Shown here in pieces: positions 43,150-53,996 of a DNA stretch of 64,000 nt (the stretch's first letter is position 1; each line of letters starts with the position of its first letter). The stretch is from positions 17,068,603 through 17,132,602 of the forward strand of contig OX457027.1 of the NCBI GenBank assembly GCA_949752745.1, given 5' to 3'. The translations under genes were made by a program, and so were the position numbers. The notes beneath the pieces are model-generated. The model ran no database searches. It had not been told where the DNA came from and saw only the letters and a program-made list of their open reading frames with translations. This stretch comes from Protula sp. h YS-2021. Its lineage: Eukaryota; Annelida; Polychaeta; Sabellida; Serpulidae.

Positions 43150-44415
43150 AATATTAAACAAAATAATCACAATTTGAAAATATTTAAATTAACACCATTG
43201 TCTAAGGACATTGTGGCCAGCCAAGTTCTAGTTAATCAAGTATAATAAGAATGTTTAGGGACATTTTTACCAGCCCCAAATTTTAATATCTAATTGTACT
43301 AGAATGGGCGGTGCACACCAACACCAGAATACCCGAACATGTTAAACGCTTTTGTTAGTCAGTCATTGCCTTTTGTTTTTGTTAACATGACTAGAAGTCG
43401 GGGTACACAAAATCTTTATCCCATTTCTGAAGGACGTGGGCAGGGTGAAGGGGAGCTACGTTACCTGACCTGTGGGTATCTTAATTTCCACATCGTATGG
43501 GAACAGGTTTAGCCATGTGATCACGACAAGAAGGTCTAATTTTTATGTGAATCTGGAAGGGGGTAGCTAAAAACAGGTTTTTCTGTGCGTCTTTTTATCC
43601 GTAGTAATTAATAATAATTATGCCGTAGTATTTATGCCGTAGTATTTTCTTATCCGAAACGTCTGAAAATTGGTCGCCACATCTCCAATTGCCTATTTCT
43701 TTGACTTTTATAACCGTCACCACCCCCCTACTTCCATCTAATGTCGGCACGGATCTCGGCACAACACTAACCTCTTTCATTATATGGGGACGTACAGAAA
43801 GTGTACTTACATGAGTGGTATATGCATTGTCTTTGACCATTCTCATCCGCCAAAAAGCACAGAAAGGCATCCTTCTTACTTGGGCTCCATAGCGCCAACT
43901 TTTGCGACAATTATCCAAGTACTCAACAAGTATTTTTAAACAAAGACTCACCTGAGAACCATTCGGACTAAAATGGAAGGCAAACAAAATTATGGGAGGA
44001 GGAACATTTAGAAAAGTGGCTCGAAAAAATTTTAAAATAATTAAAATTTTTAACAGAGAACTACCTTGGGAACATTCATAAAAAATTGAAAGCAATCCGA
44101 CGAAAATATCAGAAGTGCTTTGGAAACTTGCCCCAAAAATTTTAATGCTGCCATTTGATAATTTTGATTAAGTAACGAATAATATAATGATATTGTGATC
44201 AAGAGGTTTTTTTTCCTTTTTGATATAATATTATATCGATAAAATTGTTATATTCTTTTATTTTTAAAATGTCTTTCAAAGTTAGCCACAGAAAAATACC
44301 CCCCCCCCATTCGGGCAATTTTTGGTGGATCACCAGAAACGTAACTTTTCAAGAGATTGCAGGCTAGTGAACATTTGTGCAACATTTGAGGGCATTCCGA
44401 TCATAATTTTGGAAG
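43150..44415. other. Intergenic Polinton stretch
   Basis: No convincing gene. A 166-codon open frame at 43,595-44,095 (minus) has no recognised motif and may be chance or a fragment of another repeat. Confidence 0.4.
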
Positions 44416-44417
44416 AA

Positions 44418-44998
44418 AACAAATGTGCCCAAGGACAAAGTCCCAGCGTACTAAAAACGGTAAGACCAATTCCAGCGTGCATGGGCAAGGGCATTTAACT
44501 TAAAAATTGAGCTTCAAAAGAAGATGGCAAAGAGCTAGCTAGATAATTAATTAGCAACGGACCCGAAGATAGACCGATTAATACATTCAAAAATTTGTTT
44601 CCGAGGAAAATATAAACAGATTTTGTTTATTTCTGTTACACTGCATAGTCTACCTTTGACCTACGTATCGAAATCGTATCCACACACGCGTACTGTTGGT
44701 CAGACATCAACAATTATTTCAACAGTGTCCATGTTTGTTTAGCTTCACATTTCGGACCACTGCGTATGCTTATTTAATCTGCGTTGATGCGCGGTTCTTA
44801 TTTTAGAGCAATGCGCATGTTTATTTAGCTTGCGTTGATGTGTGGTTTTTATTTCTGACCAGTGCGCATGTTCGTTTAATTTGCGTTGATGCGCGGTTCT
44901 TATTTCGGATAAAAATTCCGCAAAAAATAAAAAATTCCCAAATTTAGTCAAAAACCACAAGCCGTATGCACAACCAATTATGAATGCCTCATACCAAA
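44418..44998. mobile_element. Miniature copy of the composite satellite
   Basis: Module A (tgcccaaggacaaagtccca, gcgtgcatgggcaagggcat) is followed by three or four 51-bp units, then by one ~145-bp satellite unit (aaccacaagccgtatgcaca, cataccaaaaataaatga). The order is the same as at 10,251-12,750. This shows the composite moves as one unit. Confidence 0.8.
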
Positions 44999-45014
44999 AA
45001 TAAATGATTAATAA

Positions 45015-45790
45015 GTTAGTAAGTTGCTTTAACTTACAGTATAGGGTGAATTTATGCTTGAAAGTACTGCGTAGGCTTTTTTATGGGTAAAAGCGTAAAA
45101 GGCCTTTTTTACGAGTTAATCCATAAAAATTGCCTGATTTTTGTGCTATCATATTTTCAGTTTATAATGAAGATTACTAAGACATGGAATACATATGCAA
45201 GGGCTTTCTTTAAAAAGAAAGACCCGTAAATATTGCCTCATTGAGATAATAGATTGTTCTCTGAAAATATAACCCTTTCCCTTGCCTCTGGTTGAATAGG
45301 CAGTTGCTTTAAGTTACAGTATAGGGTGAATTTATGCTTGAAAGTACTGTGTAGGTTTTTTATGGATAAAAGCGTAAAAATGGCCTTTTTTATGAGTTGA
45401 TCCAAGTTGAAGTTTTTCTGATATAATTGTTTCTGTTTACTTTTACGAGATGACGTTTCTTTTATTTACATCATAGGGTGAATTTATGCTTTAAAGAACA
45501 ACGTAGGCTTTTTTCCGGGTAAAAGCGTAAAAAAGGCCTTTTTATCAGCCTTTTGTGCTTATAAAAAGTATCTTGTTTAAATAAATGTTCGGGAAAATCA
45601 TTTTTGAAACAGAATGTTATTTATATATGAATATTATGTAAACAGAAACAGGCTTTTTTTACAGCCGAGCATTAGGGTTTTTTTTATAAAAGGGAATTTT
45701 TACACCTAAGCTATCAAAAAGGCCTTTTTTACAAATGGGGCTATAAAAAAGGCCTTTTTTACGTAAAAACACAATGTTTTTACGAACAGG
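45015..45790. repeat. Repeat with AAAAGGCCTTTT palindromes
   Basis: Three diverged units of ~280 and ~170 bp spacing with agtatagggtgaatttatgc, ttgaaagtactgcgtaggct and gggtaaaagcgtaaaa + ggccttttt, then a tail rich in aaaaaggcctttttt. Confidence 0.7.
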
Positions 45791-45899
45791 CAAAACTTAT
45801 GCAACATCCTCGAGCTCTTTGAATAATATACTACGCACAATAAAATCAACATGTAGATGATATGGGGGTTTGTACTGGAACTGAATTATAAATTAAATT

Positions 45900-46147
45900 A
45901 AACTTTAAAAACTTATTCAAACGACTGTCTGTAGGTAAAAGTCTATAGGAGTCAAAATATTCTGCAGGGTCATTGTCAAAATATACTGCCACCCAATGCT
46001 CTCCTGATGATCATCATGATCGTCTGTGTTGATGACATAGACACCGCGCTGTAAACATGGTAACTGGTCCATGGAAAACGCGCCTTGAAACAAGTCTTTT
46101 ATCATGACATCATTGGACAGTATGGCCTCTATCTGTTTCGTGTTCAT
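45900..46147 (-). pseudogene. Adenain-like cysteine protease, truncated
   Basis: The Polinton maturation protease (Ulp1/adenain fold). The ATG at 46,147 opens MNTKQIEAILSND and LPCLQRGVYVINTDDHDD. The next segment, with the EHWVAVYFDND-type catalytic His, lies in a neighbouring frame, so there is a frameshift near 46,000. The coding similarity ends about 45,905; the region expected to hold the catalytic Cys is missing, apparently lost to the repeats downstream. Adjacent to the capsid gene as usual. Confidence 0.8.
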
Positions 46148-47485
46148 GACTGGTAGTCGAATTGAATGTTGCGATTTGCACTTATTTCAATGATGTTATC
46201 AAATTCAACATAGACTATAACATTGACTGTATTTTGCAAGGCACCGGCAAAATTCATTTCTAGTCGCAAATTCCATTGCTTGATAAGGGCATAATGGTCA
46301 TCACCATCATAATCAGGTGTTAAGTCGAAAGAAAATAAAGGTAACCTCTAGGCCAATCTTCCCGTTTTATGATGGAACTTTTCTCACCATTTAATTTATC
46401 AAAAGATTTGTAAAGAGTTTCAAAAGCGTCAACATATTTGTTCCGATTCATGTTAAGCTTGAGAGGTTTGGATAGGACTGGTTCACCATCAGTGTAAAGT
46501 TGCATGTCGTTAAGATCAAAATGTTCAAAATTGTATGGATTTCTGAATGCTGTTCCAGCAAAGGATTCATTATGAACCAGTCCAATGACGATACATTTTG
46601 GTAATTGACTCCAAAAGATGTCATCTTTCACAAAAGATTGAAATCCAGCTAGAATGGCTAAAATTTTACATTCTTTTCTGGTAATAGGAAACTTGGCAGG
46701 ACTTTTCATCACTGCATCTGTATGTCCTAACTGAATACCTACACTAACCCTCACTTTGCGAATGTTTAAAAAAGATATCTTTCACTTCAGCCTAAAACGG
46801 ATTATTTGTAGCCATTAATACATATTCATCTTTTTGTCTATGTAAACGCAATTTCATACTGATGCCATTGGGAAGATAGCGATCCTGCTCAAACAAATCT
46901 ACACTTAAAGCACCTGGAAGCATCAACTCACGGCTTATACGCGTATACAAATAACGATTATGTAAACCATTATTTCCTGCGTCACCTATATCACCACCCT
47001 CAACATTTACATGAAAACCCGATACATACTTTTCATGATTAGGTCTTTTCACATCATGAGCATTCATTGATCCAGCAGTATCTTTATAGATGAGACGCAT
47101 AGGGCGCTCAGAATTGAGACTTTCTTCCGAATCATGAATGAGGTAAGATATAATGCTGGTATAGCCATGAGTACTGTTACTATGTGAAATCAATCTATCA
47201 TTCGGAAATAATTCAATGTTAGACCATAACCCATTAAACAAATCATTGATACATTATACGTTATCATCTGCACCACACGCTGTTTCATCACCTTTTACAA
47301 TGCAGCATACAATATGAAGTCTACTGTTCTTTAAATCTAAATATTCTTCTGTACTTGCAGGAGTATAAAATTCTATTGGAGTACCCTCTCTAATGGTACT
47401 GAGTGGTCTACACTATAACTTTTTTCTACAGCAGTTTGTGTTGGGGGTATGTGAAACCATTCCAGTAAAGAAAGACTACATTCAC
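46148..47485 (-). pseudogene. Major capsid protein (double jelly-roll), decayed
   Basis: About 440 codons in pieces. The N-terminal part near 47,450-47,300 has FHIPPTQTAVEKSYSVDHS and PIEFYTPASTEEYLDL; the middle (47,241-46,792) has LFNGLWSNIELFPNDRLI and MRLIYKDTAGSMNA; the third (46,754-46,320) has HNESFAGTAFRNPYNFEHFD and LNDMQLYTDGEPV; the C-terminus to 46,148 lies in another frame. The TQT..EK start, the YKDTAG motif and NP(Y/F)NF...D...LY..G are characteristic of the Polinton capsid. At least one stop (46,792) and three frameshifts. Confidence 0.88.
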
Positions 47486-47493
47486 ATGAATGA

Positions 47494-47869
47494 TTATGAA
47501 TGAAAGACTTTTTTTGGTTCAAAAGATATTTTTCTTATGATTGTTGATGTCATCCATCTAGCTGCCTTTCGCCTTCTGACACGTTTTGTCGGTTGTCCTC
47601 CCAACACATCACTAATCACACACTGTGCTACTGGATCCGTAACATCTTTCGCGACATCTTTTACAGCCTTTTTAAGATGTCTTAAGCAGTGGGATAGCTT
47701 TGTGAGCCAATGATCCCAGTATTGAACCAATACCATCTCCATATTGTATTCGTGCTCCTTTAAATCGTACTAATTCCCCTCCCACTTGACGAAGAAAATG
47801 GTTGCGGTATGCAGATGGATCGTGTGTGTATGCTTTCATAACGTTTTTTGTGGAAAATGAAGTTTGCAT
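47494..47869 (-). pseudogene. pVI-like minor capsid protein, frameshifted
   Basis: The two overlapping frames form one gene: the start (47,869) encodes FLRQVGGELVRFKGARIQYG and DGIGSILGSLAHKAIPLL, the other frame continues with KKAVKDVAKDVTDPV and a basic QPTKRVRRRK end. A Gly-rich amphipathic front and basic tail match the Polinton protein compared with adenovirus pVI/pX. Between capsid and penton genes, as expected. Confidence 0.7.
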
Positions 47870-47884
47870 ATCACCTTTCCAGTT

Positions 47885-48545
47885 TGAAATGAAACATGAC
47901 CTGTGTCATCTTTAATATTCATTTCTATCGTATGAAATTTTGATGTGTTTACAGGGACGTAATGAAGTTCATCATAATAATTTCACCACCATCACCTTTA
48001 ATGGCAACAGAACGTAGTAAAGGAATATAATAATCTCCAACTACTTGTGGCTCGCAAATACTGCAGTACATATAAAGTGTATAAAATCCATGTTTTACAT
48101 TTGATTGATGTTCTTTATACCATTTATCTGGTTTAAATCCTAAAATCTCAGCTAATCAAGTAGAAAAGACAATATCATAATCATCTCTCAAAATAAGATA
48201 AACCCTTCGACTAATTTAATCATACTTTAACTGAATAGGGTTTGCTTTAATAGATTTTTGTAATTCTTCATTTATTGCACTGCATGTTTCAGGTATGGAT
48301 CTGTAGTAACCATATGGAATGGCAACTTGATAAAATGCATCTAATGATGATCGATAAAGAAGGGTATAGTCTATTCCTGGCCTCATTGTCGTCCATGTGT
48401 GTGGGTATTGAATTTCAGCTAAGGCCACTTCATATTTTCCTTTCAAATGTAATGTACGAGGTAAATATAATGTAGCAAGGATTTACGTCGTTTACGTGCG
48501 AGCAGGTGAGGAAAAGGCAGGTTAGCTTGAATACGTTTAGACATT
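47885..48545 (-). pseudogene. Penton-type minor capsid protein, decayed
   Basis: A single jelly-roll protein at capsid vertices. Pieces: LHLKGKYEVALAEIQYPHTW (48,450-48,390), AIPYGYYRSIPETCSAINEE (48,330-48,270), ILGFKPDKWY (about 48,140) and ICEPQVVGDYYIPLLRSVAI (about 48,060-48,000). These follow the order and spacing of the family. The frame changes at least twice and a stop at 48,216 splits it. Confidence 0.8.
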
Positions 48546-49178
48546 TTGACTGCGATTGGTCAAGTGATTTGGTTCTTGTTCATACGCTACTTTATCAACA
48601 TATACATAATGTGTATCTTTTGGTAAAATGCCTATAGGAATGCGTAGTTGATCATTTGTCTTTGGTTTTAAATCAATGAATAAATAGTCATGAGGTTTGC
48701 TGGAAGCATCTTGATAGACTTTTAGGAGAATTGTGATTTTCCAGGATACATTTGCCACCCTAATGTACTTATTTGCTGGCTGTCTCTAGGATTTTTAAAC
48801 AGAATCATGTAATGTGCATTCAAACTAATATTTCGTATTTCTCTACCGTGGTGGAATAAATTATGCACAATAAAAATGATGCTTAGATTTTGATGACTGC
48901 TACTAACACTAAAGAGACGTGTCATACGCTCATTACCATTGCATTTGGTCATTAAGTCGTCAATGATGAGTAAGTTTGGTTTTTGTCGGGTTAAAGCGCT
49001 CTTCAATGTCATCTCGAATGCCTTGGTAAAATTCAACACCTTTCATTCCCTTGCACAAAGGCTGATCTGCTGCATACAGCCATAAAATAGTTTGTGGAAA
49101 GGGTTTAATTAACTTTTGTTCTAGAATTTCCCTGGCTACCTGTAGGTTCAGAGACCAAACATGTAAATGGATGCTTCA
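48537..49178 (-). pseudogene. FtsK/HerA-type genome-packaging ATPase, decayed
   Basis: The start near 49,170 reads MKHPFTCLVSEPTGS: a worn Walker A (EPTGS where GPTGSGK is usual), followed by frame breaks. The centre (49,039-48,722) has PNLLIIDDLMTK (Walker B), LSIIFIVHNLFHHGREIRNI, and NAHYMILFKNPRDSQQI. The C-terminus in another frame (48,758-48,537) has KPHDYLFIDLKP. The order is typical of Polinton/A32-like packaging ATPases. Broken Walker A plus frameshifts mean no activity. Confidence 0.88.
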
Positions 49179-49179
49179 T

Positions 49180-49860
49180 TTTTGAATGTCTGTTTCTTTC
49201 ACCCAACTGTTAAACTTCTTTGGCCAGTCTAACCACTTGACAAATAATTCTTTCACACCTCGTCTCTTTCGTGTTTTCAAGTCTTTTCAATTCTGTAGAT
49301 GGATTCAATATCTTTTGTCACTTTCTGCAGTTCTTCCTCATAGAAATGTCGATCAATATCTTCACCCAAAAAGTCTTTCACACGATACAAGTGTATTCCT
49401 TGCTTCTTACAACGATGTGTGATAATGAAGACTTGTTGCGTCTACTTTGTATGGTCTTCGTTGTGTTTCATGAAAAATCTTTTGAAAGGCTTGTATGATG
49501 CTGGTATGTGATTTATTGGGTATTGGCTGCACCCGCAAATATTTTAAAACACATCAGTGACAACCAGTAAAAAGTGGGTGTCATCATTATAGGAGGCTAT
49601 GTTTACCATGTCAGCCAAATCAATATCCCACATGCTATCAATACCACGTGTAATGACACGTTGCATTTAAATCTGTATTTTACAGGTTGTAGTAAACTGA
49701 ATGCATCTTGATCCTGCAACCATTTCTTCACTTTGGAATGAGTGACTGGTTGATCATGTTTTTTAAATATGTGATTAAGTTTGTAAGGACCAGCAAATGC
49801 CCCGGGTTGACCAGGTTAAAAGTAAATATTGGTTAAGTAGTCTTTCCACGTCGACATGTT
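49180..49860 (-). pseudogene. Retroviral-type integrase, decayed
   Basis: Starts at the ATG near 49,858 (MSTWKDYLTNIYF), with GAFAGPYKLNHIFKK and THSKVKKWLQDQDAFSLLQP typical of the N-terminal part. The catalytic core begins around 49,645 with MWDIDLADM (first Asp) and HFLLVVTD (about 49,580). The C-terminal end at 49,250-49,190 has KWLDWPKKFNSWVKE. Multiple stops and shifts. The enzyme would insert the element and make the 6-bp duplication. Confidence 0.82.
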
Positions 49861-49877
49861 AACACTAAATGATCACC

Positions 49878-50040
49878 ACTTGTCAACATATCTTACATTT
49901 TATTTCGTTATCCAATCAACATATTTTATAACTCAACCAACATATCTTACATTTTATTTCGTTATCCAATCAACATATTTTATAACTCAACCAATATATC
50001 TTACATTTTATTTCGTTGTCCAATCAACATATCTTACATA
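49878..50040. repeat. 53-bp tandem repeat between integrase and next gene
   Basis: Three units of caacatatcttacattttat + ttcgttatccaatcaacata with a variable end. Confidence 0.85.
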
Positions 50041-50373
50041 TCAAGTATAGACACAATAGTGTGAATTATTTGAGTCGATTGATCTTCAATGTACACTAAC
50101 CAACTACTTAATTCATCAAATGTTATAGCATCTACACCATATTTCTCACAATGTGCTTGATTCGCATTGTCCAACACTTTATCTAAATGAATATAATATT
50201 TAGCTTCATTCCAATATATATAGACACTTGTGGAATGACAAGTATGTTCTGAACACTCTTTATTTTGACAAGCAGGACATAGTAAACATGCATGCAAATT
50301 TTTTTACAGCTGATAGCATTTCTTCACAATATGTTTTTTTCACAATATATTGTCTCAATGTAATGTCTGCCAT
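50034..50373 (-). pseudogene. Unrecognised Polinton gene with a Cys cluster
   Basis: The start ATG at 50,373 opens MADITLRQYIVKKTYCEEML; a frameshift at an A7 run (about 50,300) leads to LLCPACQNKECSEHTCHS and an acidic half ending DELSSWLVYIEDQ. The C-x2-C-x4-C-x3-C cluster may bind zinc. Family not known. Confidence 0.45.
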
Positions 50374-50377
50374 TATA

Positions 50378-50902
50378 CTGTAATGTAGATTAACCACTCT
50401 CTCACTTCATCAAACAGTCTTGGATCAAATCGAGCAAAGTGATATGCTGCTTCCACATCAAACTCCTCAGCTCCGTCAATGTCTGAAAGCACATACTCTT
50501 TGATGAAATCCTCACGTAAGTTTGGCAAGTTCAGCGATGAATGAGCAAGTTCCCAATAGATGCTGAAGTGATGCAGTTGTTGAACAGACCCAAAACGCAC
50601 CAGTTCACTTATCATGTAGTCTACATACTTCTCCTTGAAACACGTTTCTGCATCAATCCTTGCTTCACATCTCCGTATGGTGGTTGAATAATAATATAAC
50701 ACGTCTGTACACTATGACGGCTGGCGAGCAAATGATTCCAAAAAAGTCTCACTCTCCAGATATTGTTAGTGAGCCACACTTGTTGCAGAAGTTGTCTGGT
50801 TGCAATTTTACTTGTGGCAGTGACAATAATAATCCTCAGTATATCCGTAAGCACCACAATATTCTCAAGCCCAAGTTGATTTTGCACGTCCATATTCCCC
50901 AA
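50378..50902 (-). pseudogene. Unrecognised Polinton gene
   Basis: Two frames, apparently one gene: MGNMDVQNQLGLENIVVLTD at the start, then from about 50,700 CEARIDAETCFKEKYVDYMI and FDEVREWLIYI. One frameshift. Predicted mostly helical; no motif recognised. The C-terminal EVREWLIYI resembles the SSWLVYI end of the downstream neighbour, so the two could be distant paralogues. Confidence 0.4.
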
Positions 50903-50935
50903 TTGAACTCCAGCCAGTCTTTTCTTAGATAGCTT

Positions 50936-51142
50936 TTACACCTTTATCTGATCGTCCTTTTGCAGTGTGATGACAGTTTTCTTACCATGACATTCCATAC
51001 ATGGCTCAGGTTTGGCGAATAAGACTGAGTTGATGCTATCCATCTCCTGAAGCATTGTCTCCCATTCATCATCATTCATGTTGATGTAATACTTGTATAC
51101 TGTCCCAATCAGTGATGTGTGCACAAAACTTATATAGCGCAT
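50936..51142 (-). CDS. Unrecognised small Polinton ORF with CxxC
   Basis: 68 codons; contains MNDDEWETMLQEMDSINSVL and PCMECHGKKTV. Intact but short. No family recognised. Confidence 0.4.
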   Translation of the reverse strand: MRYISFVHTSLIGTVYKYYINMNDDEWETMLQEMDSINSVLFAKPEPCMECHGKKTVITLQKDDQIKV

Positions 51143-51181
51143 GCTTTGGTATGAAATGACTTCAAGCCATTTTGTTTGCGT

Positions 51182-51364
51182 TCAGTGCAGTTTGAAGCCA
51201 AAGTTGCGTAAATTTCTCAAGTTCTGACACACAATCTTCCACAAGGATGGTGCTAAAGCAAGCCATTTCTCTCCACGCTTGATTTGAAGAAATGGCCCAA
51301 ATTGTCCATGCTCCACAGTAATGTTTAAGTTCACACTAATTTTGAAGCTGCTTGTCTTCTCCAT
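51182..51364 (-). CDS. Small Polinton ORF, possibly PC4-like
   Basis: 60 codons: FKISVNLNITVEHGQFGPFL then QIKRGEKWLALAPSLWKIV. The pattern strand, strand with (I/V)R/K..KW, then aLsp.LW..l helix is reminiscent of the PC4 core end. Weak evidence; intact frame. Confidence 0.35.
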   Translation of the reverse strand: MEKTSSFKISVNLNITVEHGQFGPFLQIKRGEKWLALAPSLWKIVCQNLRNLRNFGFKLH

Positions 51365-52434
51365 GGCTGCACATTGAATGCTGACTTGGTCCTCTCCACC
51401 CGCTCATTTTTTGCAACATCAAATGTATTTTTTTTGGCGAGATGGTTGTGAAATCGCGGAGTCAGCTCCTTGAAAGCATCAAGAAAGGCTGTTGGCAGAT
51501 CGTCTGTTAGAGATTGTCTCATGACGATTACTAAAAAGTCTCCTCGTTTGTCACAGCCTATTAGCCATTCAAAGAGCAATGGCGTGGTGAAATGTCCTTT
51601 TTCATAGAGGCAGGCCATCATATCATCCGGCTACCATGGCCTTTGCACATTTGAAATCGTGATCCTTATCAACACACTTTGGCGCCGGCAGGCAGCAAGT
51701 CTTAAAATGTTCCTCATAAAGGCTTCCAAAAAGTTGAACGAAACGTCGGGTCATGTTCTCGCAGAACTGTGGCTCTGACGCCTGATTATGCTGTGTTTTT
51801 CCCTCTTGCATGCAGATGAGCCGAACGACGTCACTCAGTTCTTCAGTTAGGTACATGTACGTGTGTTGGTCGAAAAAGCTTTCTTGACATAAACACCATA
51901 AAATATCAGTAAAAGTTTCTTTGCTTGAAAGGTCAACCACGTGACATCTTCCTCACTAACAGATATGGTCTTGCTATATTCAAATTTAGATTTGAGATGC
52001 TTGTCTCCTTCGTCGTCGTCGTCGCATGATGCTTCTTCCTGAAGGTGCTTCAGATGTGGTTTTAACTTTGTGCTGAGTGGTGTGGTGTTGCCATTTACAA
52101 GTGCACTTGCAACCCAGAACGGTTAGTCAGGTCCCTTAGCGCCTGGCATTCCTTGCTGCACTCTAGGCACGTCTGACGGAGCACATAACGCTTCCTCTAA
52201 GACTTTTTGCTCAGGCATTCTTTGCTGCACTGCAGGGACGTCTGACGGAGCGTCTAACGCTTCCTCCAAGGCTTTTTCAGCGTCTGTCATTGCAATCAGG
52301 AGCTCATCATTCTCTTCCACAGTTAACAATGTATCATCAAAAACAGTCGTTTCGTTAGCATAGAAGCGAAACAGGTCAACAATGTCTATGTTGATAGCTG
52401 GAGGTGTATTCAGCGACGTAATTGCCGTTTCCAA
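51331..52434 (-). pseudogene. Large unrecognised Polinton gene, several frames
   Basis: The ATG at 52,434 opens METAITSLNTPPAINIDIVD; an internal duplication follows (LEEALDAPSDVPAVQQRMPE and LEEALCAPSDVPRVQQGMPG), then an Asp-rich tract (about 52,000-52,025), then 51,940-51,623 with TEELSDVVRLICMQEGKT and Cys-rich HFKTCCLPAPKCVDK, then 51,621-51,331 with HFTTPLLFEWLIGCDKRGDF. Separated by frameshifts. It occupies the slot of early or regulatory genes near the right end; function unknown. Confidence 0.45.
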
Positions 52435-52454
52435 AACAGCACTCTTATACGATT

Positions 52455-52885
52455 TTTTTCAGGATATTTTTTTCGGGGGGAGGGATCCGACACCAAAAAT
52501 TTTCAGAATTGTCTGAAGCAGATAAATATGCAAAAATCTGAAAATGGCCCCCGGGGGGGGGGGTTGGGTCCAAAAACCAAAAATGTTCAGAATTGTCTGA
52601 AACGGATAAATATGCAGAAATATAAAAAAGGCCCCCGGAGGATATTGGGCTCAAAAATAAAAAATGTTCAGAATTGTCTGAAACGGATAAATATGCAAAA
52701 CTCTCAATATGGTCTCCAGTGGGGTCCAAAAACCAAAAATGTTCAGAATTGTCTGAAACGGATAAATGTGCAAAATCTCAAACTGGCCCCCAGATGGGGG
52801 GGGGGGGGGGGAGGTGTTGGGTCCAAAAACAAAAAATGTTCAGAATTGTCTGAAATGGATAAATATGCAAAAATCTCAAAATGAA
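52455..52885. repeat. ~82-bp tandem repeat with variable G/C runs
   Basis: Five units with aaaatgttcagaattgtctg + aaacggataaatatgcaaaa and a G or C run, at the 5' side of the preceding minus-strand gene. Confidence 0.88.
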
Positions 52886-52909
52886 CCCCCGGGTTGGGAG
52901 AGATCTGAC

Positions 52910-52990
52910 CCAGCCAACATACTTTCCTATAATATGTATACTATGATCAGTTTGGCTAAATCTGGCTAAATGTACTCTCCTAGGGGGGTA
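52910..52990 (-). repeat. Right counterpart of the 33.5-33.8 kb subterminal repeat
   Basis: In reverse it reads aggagagtacatttagccag, aaactgatcatagtatacat, attataggaaagtatgttgg, matching the left subterminal units in inverted orientation. Confidence 0.8.
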
Positions 52991-53151
52991 GTTGAGGTGG
53001 GCGAGGAGTGACTGGCTGCCGAGTGACTTGCTGCCTCTCTCTCTCCCTGTCCACGCTTAGCACTGAGTGAAAGTCACACGCTTTGCCTCTTGGCTTAATT
53101 GCTTCCCACGCTGTGAGCCCTTTGATCTATTGATCAAGCCGTCTGAGTGCA

Positions 53152-53160
53152 TATATATAG
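53152..53160 (+). promoter_or_regulatory. TATA box (TATATATAG)
   Basis: About 55 bp before the ATG at 53,214 of the right outward-reading gene. Confidence 0.55.
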
Positions 53161-53213
53161 ACAGCTCAAATCACTGGCTTCTCACACTGACAACTTTTCC
53201 CTGCGGCTTGAAC

Positions 53214-53866
53214 ATGGAATTCAAGGACCGGTTTTTCACTCCCGAACGCAGGCAGAAGTACCTACTTACAGATGCAGATATTTGTTTAATCGAGGAAATC
53301 TATGAGGATTATAAGTTTAAAATGGAGATACTGAGAGCAGACGTGAACAGCACCATAGATTTGGGCGGCTGTGGAGTCTTTTAAACGAGTGAGAGAGTCC
53401 TCTCAAGAAGCTGTCGACCTGCTACAACCGCCGCCTGCTATTCAGCCACGTTCGGTCAGCAAACCAGCAAGCCAGCAAGCCAGCTGCCATGAGCAAGCCA
53501 GGCACTCTGAGCAAGCCAGCCGCTGTCAGCATGCAAGCTGTTATCTCGCCAGCCGCTGTCAGGCTGCCAGCTATCAGCTCGCCAGTCGCTGTCAGCATGC
53601 TAGCAGTCAGCTCGCCAGTCGCTTTCAGCATGCCAGTTGTCAGTTCGCCATACGCAACCAGCTCTGCTGAAATAACCGCCACCAGCCAGCCGCAGCGAGC
53701 TTCCACCTCTCGCGAATCGGAACCAACCGTCGACTTGAACCTGGACGACCCAATTAAGGAGTTCATACGAGAAGTCATGCTGCTCCTTGACTCAGTTAAC
53801 GAATACTCACACACACACACAGCTCTGTGTTTTCTGTGGGTTTCTGATCCCACAGGGTGTCACTAG
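53214..53866 (+). pseudogene. Right subterminal Polinton gene with Ala/Val/Ser/Pro repeats
   Basis: The ATG at 53,214 opens MEFKDRFFTPERRQKYLLTD and a stop follows at 53,382. Another frame from 53,371 continues with FKRVRESSQEAVDLLQPPPA. The middle is a short tandem repeat (agctcgccagtcgctgtcag) that reads as SPVAVSMLAVSSP-like in one frame and QASCHEQ-like in another. The end (53,700-53,866) has PTVDLNLDDPIKEFIREVML. It reads outward toward the right TIR, mirroring the RING-type gene. No family recognised. Confidence 0.45.
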
Positions 53867-53996
53867 GAGCCAGCATGAATTAGGGTGCCGGAACTCTATA
53901 AAAACTGAGAGCTATTACTTTAGTGTTTAGGCAGGTCGTTCAAGTCGACGGCGGGGACGATTGCTGCGCACAGGAGGAAGTGTCGCTGCAACCGAC

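Noticed and set aside
43595..44095. A 166-codon minus-strand frame
   Set aside because: No motif, no promoter, surrounded by repeats; kept only as a note.
52442..52449. TATAAGAG on the minus strand before the 52,434 ATG
   Set aside because: Only 8 bp before the ATG, too close to place the transcription start upstream of it.
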